Source: Ornithodoros turicata (lineage: Eukaryota > Arthropoda > Arachnida > Ixodida > Argasidae). Taken from it: DNA of 64,000 nucleotides. The stretch is from NCBI RefSeq assembly GCF_037126465.1, contig NW_026999403.1:1-64000 (forward strand), read 5' to 3'. Below the pieces are notes generated by a model that ran no database searches, was not told the DNA's origin, and worked only from the letters and a program-made list of their open reading frames with translations. The position numbers and the translations under genes are program-made. Positions within the stretch are counted from its first letter, which is position 1; each line of letters starts with the position of its first letter. Below are positions 11,048 to 23,540 of this stretch, piece by piece.

Positions 11048-14000
11048 AAAAGCTAGATAGAAAGGAAGCAGACAGCGGGAAATAATTTATTTGAAAATCA
11101 ACGACGCCATCTTGAAGAAATCACGCCGGTGCAGGCGACTGGGGCACGACGGTTGCAGAGGCAGGTGGCCACCCAGTTGCAAGGCATCACACCAGATGGC
11201 GCCACCATCGTAGCTCTATGCGAGAAAGACAGAGAACAACAAAGTACTAGCGACACGTAAAAATGGCAGCACTGTTCAGCAAGTCTAGGCATGTGAGAGA
11301 AAGGGCCTAACCACAGCGTCACAACACTACGCGGCTAACACAAGGCGGGAACCACTAGCCACACGACGGTAAACGTGTGTCAACAGGCTTGGTACGGGGC
11401 ACCGCTAAACAAGTCTAAACATGCGCGTACGGCGAGAAAACACGAGCACGGTAAAACAATGTACATCGGTAAATCACTCACCTTTTCCCTGTGGCGACGG
11501 TGTGACTGCTCCACCGAGAGCCAGGCAAAAACTGAGCGGGCGCGGGGACCGCGGAGCAACCGAGCGCACGTCTGCTCTCCGCGACAGCCACCGAGCAACT
11601 GACTTGAACGCCGCGCCGCGGCAGCTACGCATACGCGCGCGCTCTTAGCGCCCTCTTCTTGCATTGCTCATTGGTTGTGACGTCATCCCATTGTCCCAAA
11701 GCTAGTTAGTTTTTTTTGTTTTCACACGGTCGACACAACTGGACAAGGTCAATCTGCAATGAAGCCATGGCATGACGTCGTCATGCACCTGCGTGGCTCA
11801 AGGACGCGTACGCTCTAGACAGGGGACCTATTATTTATTCTTCTATAATGATTGCATAGGAAACTATTGCAGAAGAGCACCATGCATGAAAAGTGATCAT
11901 AGGAATTCCAGAGGCTTACTAAATGAGACTTGCAAATGAACAAAATATCCTATCACGTAACTTCATCAATGGCTAATAAGAGGACTAGGCACTCAACAAA
12001 TCAACACAGAGTACGGGTAACAAGGAGCGCAGAACGATGCGTCTAGTCAATCCGACAGCCAGGCTCGGAACTGAATCGTAATGCTTTTTCTCCTCTATAA
12101 ACTCATGCATCTGTCCCTCTTGCAGTTGCTTTCTGAACTAATTTAATCGCACAAATATTAAGAATTGTTCTAGCACTATTCCCATTCAGGGCAGCACTAT
12201 CAACATCGTCAAGACAAGAATGTTCCTTGTCAAAAAAGCAAAAAAAATACAAAGCGTCTACAAAATAAAGCATGTATGTCGGGGCATGTCAGGACACGTC
12301 AGGACAAATCGCACGACTGCTGGGCAACAGAGGAAACCAAACACAGAGACACTTGAACAGAGTGAAAAAGACGCTCACCATCATTTTTCACGTTCACTAC
12401 ATTCCCTCACTGTAAATCCGTTCGTCACACACCATTCACCAATGACGAACCACACATCCGCAACCCATCAGAGGCAGACGGAACCCCACCGAAGCTACGC
12501 TCTTCCACTAACGGCCAACACAATTGCTAGGAACAGGATTATTGCGTCCACACCCGTCAGTGTCCAAGAGAGAAGTGAATCCTTGCGCCCCCTGCAGGCT
12601 ATGCTCATTGATCGTGACGTCATCCTGTTGTCTCACGGCTACACTGTTTTTTTCCACTAATGCTCCTCTGGACAAGGTCCACCTGAAACAATAGTGTCGC
12701 GGTATTACATCATCGTGCAGCTGCCTGGCTCAAGGGCGCGTACGCTCTAGACAGGGGACCTGTTATTTATTGAATCACTATCCCAAGATTATTTCCTTTA
12801 TTCTACTATAATGATTGCAGAGGGAACTATTGCAGAAAAACACCATACATGAGAGGTGATTGTAGGAATTAAGCATTTCATTCCCAAAGTCTTACTAAAC
12901 TAGACTTGCAAAAGAACAAAATATCCTAACACCTTCAATGCCTACATACAACGAGCTCATCGAGACATGTCCATCCCTTCCGAGAGCCAGGCAGCTAACT
13001 GAATAATGTCGCTTTGTTCCTCGACTGGATAAAGCCATACACCTGTCCCCCTCGCGGTTACTCTCTGAAGTAAATGAATCACAAAATTATTAAGAATAGC
13101 ACTACTCCCATTTGAGGCAGCACTATCGACATCGTCAAGAATGTTCCTTGTCAAAAAGAAAAAAAAACTACATGTACAAGGAAAACATGACAGAACAGGT
13201 CAGGGCATGTCAGCGCATGTTTGTCAGATAAGAAGAGGGAAAAAAGCAAAGAGAAACACTTGAACAAAGCAGAAAACCAACATCAGACTATTTCTAAGCA
13301 CACACACTCCTCTTATTCAAAAACAGTCATAAATCCGTCCAGGACAATACACACCAGTTTTCTATTGCTACAATTTTTTCCAGTAATGGTCAATGCATTG
13401 CTACAGACTGCGTGACGTCATCACATCCTGTCTGAAGAAGACAGTGGCAAAGACAAAGACTCCTATTATTTATTGAATCGCAAGATTATTTTCTTTGTCT
13501 GACTCTTAATGACGTTCACTTTTACAATAAAATTCAACAAAAAAAGCACCGTGCATATCAGCGATTTTCACCCCAAAGGCTGATCGTGGTCATTAGAATC
13601 ACAACACCAGTAAACTTCCACTGCTCTTTTAAAATAATAAGTGAGACCACTCAACATCATCACGAGGCTTATGTAATACATGACCCTTTCTATGCTCGTA
13701 TACTCATTGTCTGAGGCTACACATGCGAGCAAAAAGGCGCAAAAGCCGGGGGGGGGGGCAAAGTTCCATTTGCGCACGACAAAGCACAAGACAGAACGCC
13801 TTTACAGGAACATGATGGCATTCCCACCGTATTAATGATTTTCTATCTTGCTTTGCAGTTTAGAAAAACTACTACTACAAAAGTACAATTTTAGGAGCCT
13901 ATTAAAATTCTACTTTCTATGGAAACTATATTTGCCCTGTTACTTTGATCGCTATTAATGAAACGTTCCAATTTTTTCTCTCTTCCCATTTCAGCCTTGT

Positions 14001-14919
14001 CATGCAGTGAAGCAGACTCACATCCAAAATAATTAATTTACACTGAGGGTGCCGTGCTTCAGGAATTCCTATCCTGCGCTCAGATGCAAGCATTTCTGCA
14101 CGGATACCTATAACAGCTTACTTCTTCAACATACCGAGCTCCTAACAACATCTAACAAACAAGCAGAGAAACCCACTTCTCAGCTTTACCATGAGACTTT
14201 CTTCTGCACAAAAGCAGTGATTTGAGGAAAGAGCAGCAAAAATTGCACGCACTTGTGCTTGACTTTAAAAAACTGAAGCATATGCTAATAAACTAAGAAA
14301 AAGACACTCATGTCTGGCATCAGATAATCCTTGCATAATGCTACATACACAGCCGCATTGTCCCTTCGTAAAGAAAGCACAAGTTGAGGGCTCACAAATT
14401 CCTTTAAGCGAGCAGGGAAAAGTCTTAAGACCTCAAGAATAATAGCAGAGTCACCGGACATCGCCACGCGGCTAACACAAGATAACAACAAGGTACTAGA
14501 GGTGGGTAAAATTGCAACACTGCTGAACAAGTTCGCACATGCCATGATGACGTCACAAATCAAGAAAAAAAAGCACTCACACTGAGACAGCAGCTGAGGA
14601 ATGCCCAATTAGACGTGCTTTATAGGAAAGCAGTGAAAGGAGAAAAGAACCGCTAAAAATTACACGCATTTGTGCTCCAATAGCTGTAAATGCAAGAAAC
14701 CGTAGCGCACGCTAATAAACTGAGAAAAAGGCACCCATTTCTGCTACCAGATAATTCTTGCATAATGCCACATACACAGTCGCATTGCCCTTGCGTAAAG
14801 AAAGCACAGGACAGGGATATACAAATTTCCTTAAGTGAGCAGGGAAAAGGCTTAAGTCGAACCGCTCAGGAACAATCGGAGAATCACCGCTTACCGCTAC
14901 GAAACTCAACGGCTAGCAC
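11048..14919 (+). repeat. Palindrome 1, left arm (Polinton-TIR-like sequence)
   Basis: This arm is the inverted counterpart of 14,976-21,503. Its outer part (11,091-12,660) matches, in order, the Polinton left TIR from about 52,080 onwards: CAACGACGCC, then ATGGCGCCACCAT with TATGCGAGAAAGACAGAGAA, then TAGCGCCCTCT near 11,645. The inner part is a series of related modules ending in CTAACACAAGAT, GTAAAATTGCAACACTGCT, CATGCC and TGACGTCA. The arm lacks the ~190-bp outermost terminus seen at 35,889 and 51,838, so it is end-truncated. Long frames in the arm have no protein support. Confidence 0.8.
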
Positions 14920-14975
14920 AACATGACAGCAACAAGATATTAGCGAAGGGTAAAATTTGCTAGCCATTGCTAACG
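14920..14975. repeat. Spacer at the centre of palindrome 1
   Basis: 56 bp separate the two arms, which converge on ACGGCTAGCAC (left) and GTGCTAGCCGT (right). The spacer itself contains a piece of the arm module (AAGATATTAGCGAAGGGTAA). Confidence 0.7.
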
Positions 14976-15885
14976 GTGCTAGCCGTTGAGTTTCGTAGCT
15001 ATAGGCGGTGATTCTCCTATTATTCCTGAGCGGTTTGACTTAAGCCTTTTCCCTGCTCACTTAAGGAAATTTGTGTATCCCTGTCCTGTGCTCTCTTTAC
15101 GCAAGGGCAATGCGACAGTGTATGTGGCATTATGCAAGAATTATCTGGTGGCAGAAATGGGTGTCTTTTTCTCAGTTTATTAGCGTGCGCTACGGTTTCT
15201 TGCATTTACAGCTATTGGAGCACAAATGCGTGTAATTTTTAGCGGTTCTTTTCTTCTTTCACTGCTTTTACTCAGAATGTAGATGAGGGGGGATATAGTG
15301 TATAGTTTTGTAGTAGATGAGGGGAAACAGTCAGCATCGAGGTAGAGCAGATGAATGCCGCTTGGCAAAGGAGAGTTCATAAGAATTGAATTTGTTTGTT
15401 TTTTGTTATATGATGTTGAGTGTCAGCATTCACTTTGCTCGATATGTTGATGGAGTAAGCTGTTTGCATTTATAGGTATTTGTGCAGAAATGCTGGTATC
15501 TGAGTGTGGAGTAGAAATTCCTATAAAGCACGTCTCCTTGTGCATTCCTGAGCTGCTGTCTGAGTGTGCGTGCTTTTTTTTCTTGATTTGTGACGTCATC
15601 ATGGCATGTCTGAACATGTTTAGCAGTGTTGCAATTTTACCCACCGCTAGTACCTTGTTGTTATCTTGTGTTAGCCGCGTGGCGATGTCCGGTGACTCTG
15701 CTATTATTCCTGAGGTCTTAAGCCTTTCCCCTGCTCGCTTAAAGGAATTTGTGTGCCCTCGTCCTGTGCTCTCTTTACGAAGGGGAAATTCGGCTGTGTA
15801 TGTAGCATTATGCAAGAATTATCTGATACCAGACATGAGTGTCTTTTTCTTAGTTTATTAGCATATGCTTCAGTTTTTTTAAGTC

Positions 15886-16006
15886 TGTGAAACGTGTCAT
15901 ACACGGCCAGCGACTTGAATCCAAAAGGCAACTTTATTGTCGTCATCCACGACTTAAATGGCGCCGGCATCGTCGTCGTCGTTATCACACTATTACTCTG
16001 CTGACA
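15886..16006 (-). repeat. 3' LTR of the gypsy element
   Basis: 121 bp, the 3' copy in element orientation. It is preceded on the minus strand by the polypurine tract. It differs from the 5' LTR in the CGACTTAAATGGCGCC segment. Confidence 0.93.
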
Positions 16007-16019
16007 TCCCCCTTTCTTC
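16007..16019 (-). promoter_or_regulatory. Polypurine tract
   Basis: On the minus strand GAAGAAAGGGGGA immediately precedes the 3' LTR, the expected position for the plus-strand primer of reverse transcription. Confidence 0.85.
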
Positions 16020-16068
16020 AAACAAGAAACCAAGTGAGAATAAACGTATAAAATGACACTAATAGAAA

Positions 16069-19000
16069 TCAGTCCGGGTAGCGTTTCGGTTGTTTCTTCG
16101 CCCTTGTGCTTCTGCGTGGGGGTGCTGGCACTTCTCCAGCCGATGAGTCTTCCGCCTCCACATGATCCATGGGTGCTTGCATTCTGAGATGCTCCCTGGT
16201 CCTCGTCCTGGTAACTCCATCTTGGGTGGAAACGTCATATGATCTTGGGCTGGTTGCATGTCCTACGACGATGGCTGGAGACCACGTTTTCTTATTCGTG
16301 TCGTAGATGGTCACTCTTGACCCCTTTTCCACTTCAGGGAGCGGCCGTGTTCCTCGGTCGTAGAATTTCTTTTGCTGTTGACGTATCTCGCTGAGTCTTT
16401 CTCTCACGGTGTCCGGTGGAACCACAACAGGCTTGTAGTGCTCCGTAGCGCAGGGTACCAAGGTTCGGGTTTGGCGACTCATCAGCCGTTGTGCCGGAGA
16501 CAAGACACTGTCGCGTGGACTGTTACGCCACTCCAAGAGTGCGTAATAAAACTCCTCAGCCGTCGATGTCCTACGAAGAAGCTTCTTGGCCTCTTGCACG
16601 GCACGCTCCGCCATGCCGTTACTTCTTGGATGGTAGGGGCTAGCTGTAATATGACGAATCTGGAGGTGTTCCAAGAACTGCTTGAACTCATAGCTGCTGA
16701 ACGGAGGACCATTGTCGCTAACCAAAGTTACCGGCAGCCCATGGGTGGCGAATACTTTCATGCAGAAGTTGTTGATTTGGCGGGCGTTTGCAGTTTGTAG
16801 TTCCTGAACCTCGAAGTAGAATGAATAAAAATCAACCATGACTATGTACATCTTGTGGCCGTGTGCGAACAGGTCCAGCCCAACACGCTCCCATGGCAAC
16901 CTCGGGATCTCATGAGACAACATTGGCATTTTCTTGTTCCTCGGCTTGTTTGCTTGACACTCGGCGCAGTTGTCGCAGACCTTGTCGATGGCATCGTTCA
17001 ACTTTGGCCAAAACACGGTGCATCTTGCTCTTCTTTTCATCTTTTCCTTACCGACGTGCGCGGCGTGCAGGTGCTTGAGAACAGACTTCCTCATCGAAAA
17101 CGGAATGACGACCCTGTCCGAGCGCAGAACAATGCCATCTTCCATGTGGATATCTTCTCTGTGAGGCCAAAATTCCACTGCCAGGCTGGGAACCTGCCCT
17201 CGATGTACAGGCCAACCAGAGTCTGCTTACTTGGAAAGAAGCTGCAGCTGTTCATCTGTTTTTGTAGCTTCCCTTATGAGTTGCAGTCTCCTTTCTGCAA
17301 TGGGAAGTTCCTGTAGCGTGTTTACTTGAAGCATCTCGTCCGTTTCGTCCATGACTTCTGTTGTTGGAAATCTTGACAGGCCGTCTGGCAGAAGCTGTTC
17401 TTTGCCAGGTCTGTACCTTACGTCCAATGAGTAGGCTTGCAAACAAAGTCTCATGCGCTGTAGGCGTTGAGGACACTCATGCAGAGATTTTGCGAAGATG
17501 GCCTGCAGCGGCTTATGATCAGTTTCTACCACGACTGTGTGTTGTCCGAATATGTAGTGGTGAAATTTCTTGCAGCCATGTACAATCGCAAGCATTTCTT
17601 TTTCGATTTGTGCATATTTTTCTTGTGCCCCTGTGAAGGATCTTGATGAATAGGCTAGGGGTTTTCCTTCTTGCATCACAACGGCCCCCATGCCGTACTG
17701 GCTGGCGTCTACAGATAGAGTGATTTGCTTTCCAGGCTGGTAGTAAGCCAGAACTGGCGTCTTGGTGAGAGCTTCCTTTAAATGCTCGAAGGCAGTTTGG
17801 TGCACTTCAGTCCATACCCATGCATTGCCTTTTTTAAGGAGCTCTCGGAGCTCTGATGTGTGGTGAGAAAGTCTCGGAATGAAGCTTGAAACGTAGGTAA
17901 TCATTCCTAAAAACGTTCGGAGCTCATGTACGTTCTTTGGCGGTGCGATGGCCCTGATGTCTTCAACCCGGTTTGGGTCGACTTTCAACCCTTCCGTCGT
18001 GAGTATGTGTCCGAGGTATTTAACTTCAGTTCTTGAAAACTGACATTTCTTCAGATTTAACTTCAGGTTGACTTCTCTGCATCTTTGGAGCAGACGTTGC
18101 AAGTTTTGGTCGTGGTCTTCCTTGTCGGTACCCCACACCAGGATATCATCCATCACGACTTGAACATGAGGGAGGCCTTCCAGTACATCATTCATGGCCT
18201 TCTGGAAGACTTCAGGCGCGGTACAAATCCCGAAAGGCATTCGTGTGAAACGGTACCGCCCATATGGTGTGCTCATGGTGCATATTCTCGAGCTGTCCTC
18301 ATCGAGAGGAATCTGCCAGAATCCCGACGATGCGTCCAGCGTGGAGAAAATTTTTGCTCCCGCCAGCTTGGATGCCACCTCCTCCAGAGTTTTCATGGGA
18401 TAGTGCTCCCGCCGTAGGGCTTTGTTAAGGTCGACCGGATCCATGCAGATCCTCAGCTTTCCTGGTTTGGAGACGACCACCATGTAGCTGGACCAGTCGG
18501 TGGGCTCGTTGACCCTCTCAATGACTCCATCAGCCTCCATCCTTTGGAGTTCAGCTTTCACTTTATCCCTGAGTGCTAGCGGAACCTTTCGTGCCGGCCG
18601 TACTATGCCTTGTGATCCGGGTCGCAACTTCATCCGATACCTGACTCCCCTGAGTTTCCCCAGACCAATAAAGACATCTTCAAACATTTTGGCCGGGTCA
18701 AACTGAGCAGCGTTATTCTGTGTCTGTGCGCCGAGGGATCCGACTCGGTTGAGAAGACCAAGCCTTTCGCAAAGGCTTCCACTAAGCGTTGTCTGTACGT
18801 CTTCATCCACAACGAAGAAATCTTCGAGAACCCTTTTGCGCGGTGTCGACACTTCAAGGACAACCTTTCCAACAGCTCGCTTACTGAACCCGAAGAAAGT
18901 CTTCAGTGCTGCACGGCTCTTCATGACGTGCTTCGTCGTGATCATCTTCACCAGCCTCAAAGGGATCACTGAGCAATTTGCTCCTGTGTCCATCTTGCAG

Positions 19001-19965
19001 CGTAACTTGTCCTGCTCGATGCTTATCTCCGTCGTCCAACGGTCATCTGCTTGGACACTGCCAACCGACACGTGACAGAGCAGGTAGTCTTCGTCGCTCT
19101 CACTCTGAGATGTCTCTACGCGAACCTCGTTCAGCTTCTTCCCTTTCCTGGGATTCCTCTTCTGTGGCTTCCGGGTCCTCCGTGGCGGTCCGCGGCAGAC
19201 CTTGGCGAAGTGGTTTCGAAGTCCGCACTTGCTGCATTGTTTTCCAAGTGCTGGGCAGTTCCCTGAGCGATGCTCCTTGTAGCCACAATTCCCGCAGGAT
19301 GTGCAAGTTGCTAAACCGTTTACTTCTGCCCCGTCAGGCACCTTCTCTTTGCGTATTTCCATAAAGCGCTCTTTTGACATCTCCTGGGTTCGACAGCACT
19401 CGAGGACCTTCGTGAAGCTTGGATTATCGCTTATGAGTTTTCTTTGTAGTTGTTGGTCTTTGACTCCCAGTATTATACGGCTTTTCAGCATCCTTTGTTC
19501 GAAGTCGCCGAACTCACAGTTCCGAGCCAGCGTCCTGAGTTCTGTGAGCCAGTCGTCGAACCTCTCGCCTTCCTTCTGGTCCCGTTTTCCAAAGACAAAT
19601 TCATGGTAGGTCAGGTTGACTGTTGGCTTCATGTAGGCCTCAAACTTCGTTCGAACGACCTCAACGTTCTGCTTGTCGGCCTCATTTTCGAATACGAACG
19701 TATCAAAGATCCGCCGCCCTACGTCACCGATGCATACCAAAAATGTTGCTGCCTGTACCTTGCTAGGTTGTTGGGTGAGGTGGGTTGCAACGGCCAAGAG
19801 ATCATACTCTGCTCTCCAAGTCTTCCATGCTTGCCACATGTCACCGGAAATATCCAACGGCTTGGGCGGTGGAAGTAGACTCGTCATGACAGGAGCCACC
19901 GGCGCGGTGGACGTAGGAGTGGAGCTCGGTTCTTCAACCCGCGATGAACCTGATGCGTTCTCCAT
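16069..19965 (-). CDS. Gag-Pol polyprotein with one in-frame TAA between RNase H and integrase
   Basis: The ATG at 19,965 lies 30 nt inside the 5' LTR and opens about 1,298 codons. In order: a Gag region (about 1-220); two zinc knuckles (about 221-257, the second CSKCGLRNHFAKVC being CX2CX4HX4C); aspartic protease (KMDTGANCS, D326); reverse transcriptase (about 460-640, catalytic VMDD at 606-607 with LDASSGFWQIPL upstream); RNase H (D753, E788, D816, then ETDHKPL); integrase with HHCC finger and D1031, D1084, E1120 (VGLDLF, SDNGPPF, NGMAERAV, spacing D-35-E). A single TAA at 17,227-17,229 splits the frame between RNase H and integrase, and the same frame continues without a shift. It is either one recent nonsense mutation or a read-through site. 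No env. Confidence 0.93.
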
Positions 19966-19980
19966 GACGTATATGTTCGA

Positions 19981-19995
19981 AAGGCGCTGCCACCA
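19981..19995 (-). promoter_or_regulatory. Primer binding site, probably tRNA-Leu
   Basis: Directly after the 5' LTR the minus strand reads TGGTGGCAGCGCCTT. Its complement CGCTGCCACCA matches what I remember as the 3' end of a eukaryotic leucine tRNA with CCA added. The TGG immediately next to the LTR is the usual start of a primer site. Confidence 0.7.
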
Positions 19996-20116
19996 TGTGA
20001 AACGTGTCATACACGGCCAGCGACTTGAATCCAAAAGGCAACTTTATTGTCGTCATCCACGGCTTAAATGCCGCCGGCATCGTCGTCGTCGTTATCACAC
20101 TATTACTCTGCTGACA
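19996..20116 (-). repeat. 5' LTR of the gypsy element
   Basis: 121 bp, the 5' copy in element orientation and so the presumed promoter. The target duplication AAGTC follows at 20,117. Confidence 0.93.
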
Positions 20117-21503
20117 AAGTCAAGCACAAGTACGTGCAATTTTTGCTGCTCTTTCCTCAAATCACTGCTTTTGTGCAGAAGAAAGTCGCATGGTAAAGCC
20201 GAGAAGTGGGTTTCTCTGCTTGTTTATTAGATGTTGTTAGGAGCTCGGTATGTTGACGAAGTAAGCTGTTATAGCTATCCGTGCAGAAATGCTTGCATCT
20301 GAGCGCAGGATAGGAATTCCTTAAGCACGGCACCCTCAGTGTAAATTAATTATTTTGGATATGAGTCTGCTTCACTGCATGACAAGGCTGAAATGGGAAG
20401 AGAGAAAAAATTGGAGCGCTTCATGAATAGCGATCAAAGTAATAGGGCAATTATAGCTTCCATAGAAAGTAGAATTTTAATAGGCTCCTAAAATTATAGT
20501 TTTGTAGTAGTAGTTTTTCTAAACTGCAAAGCAAGATAGAAAATCATTAATATGGTGTGAATGCCATCATGTTCCCGTAAAGACGTTCTGCCTTGTGCTT
20601 TGTCGTGCGCGAATGGAACTTTGCCCCCCCCCCCGGCTTTCGCGCCTTTTTGCTCGCATGTGTAGCCTCAGACAATGAGTATACGTGCATAGAAGGGGTC
20701 ATGTATTACATAAGCCTGGTGATGATGTTGAGTGGTCTCACTTATTATTTTAAAAGAGCAGTGGTAGTTTACTGGTGTTGTGATTCCAATGACCATGATG
20801 AGCCTTTGGGGTGAAAATCGCTAATATGCACGGTGCTTTTTTTTTGTTAAATTTTATTGTAAAAGTGAACGTCATTAACAGTCAGGCAAAGGAAATAATC
20901 TTGCGATTCAATAAATAATAGGAGTCTTTGTCTTTGCCACTGTCTTTTTCAGACAGGATGTGATGACGTCACGCAGTCTGTAGCAATGCATCGACCGTTA
21001 CTGGAAAAAAGTGTAGCAATAGAAAACTGGTGTGTATTGGCCTGGGCGGTTTTATGACTTTTTGAATTAGAGGAGTGCGTGTGCTTAGAAACAGTTTGAT
21101 GTTGGTTTTCTGCTTAGTTCAAGTGTTTCTCTTTGCTTTTTTCCCCCTTGTTTTCTGATAAACATGCGCTGACATTCCTTGACCTGTTCTGTCATGTTTT
21201 CCTTCTACATGTAGTTTTTTTTTTCTTTTTGACAAGGAACATTCTTGACGATGTCGATATGGGAGGATGATGTCGATATGCCTTGAATGGGAGTAGTGCT
21301 ATTCTTAATAATTTTGCGATACATTTATTTCAGAGAATAACCGCGAGGGGGACAGGTGCATGGCTTTATCCAGTCGAGGAACAAAGCGACATTATTCAGT
21401 TAGCTGCTTGGCTCTCGGAAGGAATGGACATGTCTCGATTAGCTCGTTGTATGTAGGCATTGAAGGTGTCAGGATATTTTGTTCTTTTGCAAGTCTAATT
21501 TAC

Positions 21504-22617
21504 ACACGTAACATGAAAAACGGTTAGGAGCAACTAAGATTTATTTGAACAAGAACTTTCGTGCAAGAGACTGCACTTCTTCAGGTTCTACCTGAAGACG
21601 TTTATTTTTGTCAAGAATTTTTTTGTCAAGAATTTATTTTTGTCAATTGAACTTTGAAAATTGTGAAACGAACCTCCCTTTTTTTTGCAGAAATATGAGG
21701 TCCTCCACGGGTAACAGCAGACCCAACAAAAACTATGCGCAGTACTGTGACTGAAATAGTCGAGAAAAATTAGTAAAAATTACTCTTTACTTCGCGATAC
21801 TGGGCATAGTTTTTGTTGGGTCTGTGGTTTTCCGTGGAGGACTTCATATTTTTGAAAAAAGTGAGGTTCACGTGGCAGTTTTCAAAGTTTAATTGACAAA
21901 AATAAGTTTCCCTCAATTAAAAATTGTCCAAAGCCTTCCTTAATGGTGGTAAAAGTTACCAGAAGGTAATTGCCGAAGTCCCACAATCCTCCAGCGAGTA
22001 CGTTACCAGTTAGAATTTTTTATCACGTTAGGTGAAACACCCCGTGTACAGTAAGGAAGAAGGTACCCCCATCAACACCCTGCTCTACCTAGTCATTTTC
22101 ATCGGAGTCTTCATAATCTGAGCCGGTGTCATCGAGCTTGTATTCTAGTTGACTGCATTAAGCGGTCCCCTTTTACTACTCCCTGCGTCTGTCTTAATCC
22201 TCACAATATTTAAAAGGGCAGTCGCATCCGGAAACCCAGCTATGAAAGCAATGCCAAACAGCCGGCAATCTACTTTGCTATATTTTTCGCTCAGATATTA
22301 AATAAACGAATTTGAAAGATCAGAGATGCTTCCGCAGCTATAGAGGCTCAGGCGGCGTGACGTCACTCCCTAACTGGAGGCGTGAAAGGGCAGCTTCCAG
22401 AGGACAAATACATTGTGTCGACGCCACGTAACTCCGTGGGACGACCGCACGGCCGCGCTATCTTCTTTTGCAACGACAGCTGTTAAGGGCTTAATTTCGC
22501 GAAGATCCCGTCCTGTACGTCGCATCGCTGAAAACCAAGCAAGATGAAGTGAAGAAACGAGATAAGAGACATCACGAAACATTTTACAGCGAGAGCTGTT
22601 ACCTTATTTCTCATTGA
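21504..22617. other. Spacer with a foldback repeat
   Basis: No gene seen. Contains the inverted repeat at 21,634-21,905 and a small hairpin near 21,580 (CTTCAGGT / ACCTGAAG). The rest is unassigned. Confidence 0.6.
21634..21905. repeat. Imperfect inverted repeat, ~115-bp arms
   Basis: Arms 21,634-21,750 and 21,793-21,905 match in inverse orientation. They share TTATTTTTGTCAATT, the ACTTTGAAAA block, GTCCTCCACGG and CAGACCCAACAAAAACTATG. The spacer is ~42 bp. No target duplication found. Probably a foldback MITE. Confidence 0.7.
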
Positions 22618-23140
22618 CAGTGATGGGAACAACTTGAAGTACCAAGTACTCAAGTACTACTCTAAGTAAATTTCTCACTACTTGTGCTCTACTTGGAGTA
22701 CATTCCAATTTGTATACTTTGTACTGTACTTTAACTGCTTTTCTTGTACTTGTACCTTAGTACTTGGGTACTTTGCTTTAAAGTCCTCAGGTACCCAATT
22801 GGCAATACAAACGGAAAGCTTGGTCGTAAAATCATTTCTTTCGGTTCGCGTTAATGAGTCCGCTGTAAACTATCCACAGCACTTTGTGAAATCTTACTAA
22901 AAGCTTTCTAAACATGTAACACTCGAAACATGATTACCTCACGTTTTATGACTACCAAGTGTTGAAACGTCCAGCGATAGGGCCTAAAATTAATGTACTT
23001 GATGAGTAAATCAAAGTACTTTGCAAAGGACTTTGTACTTTACATTTGTAGTATGGTACTTTTTACTGTACTTAAAGTACAACGTGTGCTAGGTAGTTCG
23101 CACTTTACAAGCAGAATTTTCAGGGACATTGCCATCACTG
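22618..23140. mobile_element. hAT-like non-autonomous element
   Basis: The left end CAGTGATGGGAACAACTTG and the inverted right end CAGTGATGGCAATGTCCC share a typical hAT-style CAG(T)G terminus. The interior is packed with GTACTT / AAGTAC motifs and has no transposase. The flanking 8-mers (CTCATTGA left, TTGATCAC right) do not match, so the target duplication is lost or one end is misplaced. Confidence 0.5.
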
Positions 23141-23540
23141 TTGATCACTCGCAACCTCGATGGCTCCCACAGGGCGGTAAACGTAAAGTCACTGGATTGG
23201 AGAACGTAATGCCGTTATTTTCCTTTCCCACCGCGACCTTGGAGCAACAATGGCAGCTGCGGCATGTGTTGGCATACTACGGCCGCCATTGTCGCGTCAA
23301 GGTCGAAGCGGCCAATATCAGAGGATGACGGTGCTTCCCCAATGCAGTGACTTAAGGTAAATGGAGCCACCGCCATCCCGAAGCACATTGACTTTCAAGG
23401 GTCTACCGGTGCGCGTGCAGTTAGGCTTCGAAGGAAACGCTACGGGCACATAAACAGCTCTGTCGCTGTCGTTGATTTGATGCCACCGTAACTTGCATCA
23501 CATCTGCCAGTTTTTCTTACGGTCGTGCCCTTATTGGTTC

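Larger units (their letters stand above)
15886..20116 (-). mobile_element. Complete Ty3/gypsy LTR retrotransposon, 4.23 kb
   Basis: Two 121-bp LTRs (15,886-16,006 and 19,996-20,116) differ at only two positions that I can see. The LTRs start TGTCAGCAG and end TTTCACA in element orientation. A perfect 5-bp target duplication, AAGTC, lies at 15,881-15,885 and 20,117-20,121. The interior encodes a single Gag-Pol frame with no envelope gene. Low LTR divergence and intact target duplication indicate a recent insertion into the older palindrome arm. The very short LTRs and leucine-type primer site are reminiscent of the mag/SURL group, but this is an inference. Confidence 0.95.
14976..21503 (-). 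repeat. Palindrome 1, right arm, interrupted by a gypsy element
   Basis: Reading outward this arm mirrors 14,919 down to about 12,900. The match ends near 21,503 at TTGCAAGTCTAATTT, so it is about 1.9 kb shorter than the left arm once the gypsy insertion (15,886-20,116) is removed. It also carries a ~250-bp segment (15,290-15,540) missing from the left arm but present in palindrome 2. The arms differ at several percent of positions by eye; for example, the mirrored 73-codon frames at 13,568-13,789 and 20,593-20,814 differ at about seven residues. This palindrome is therefore older than palindrome 2. Confidence 0.8.
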
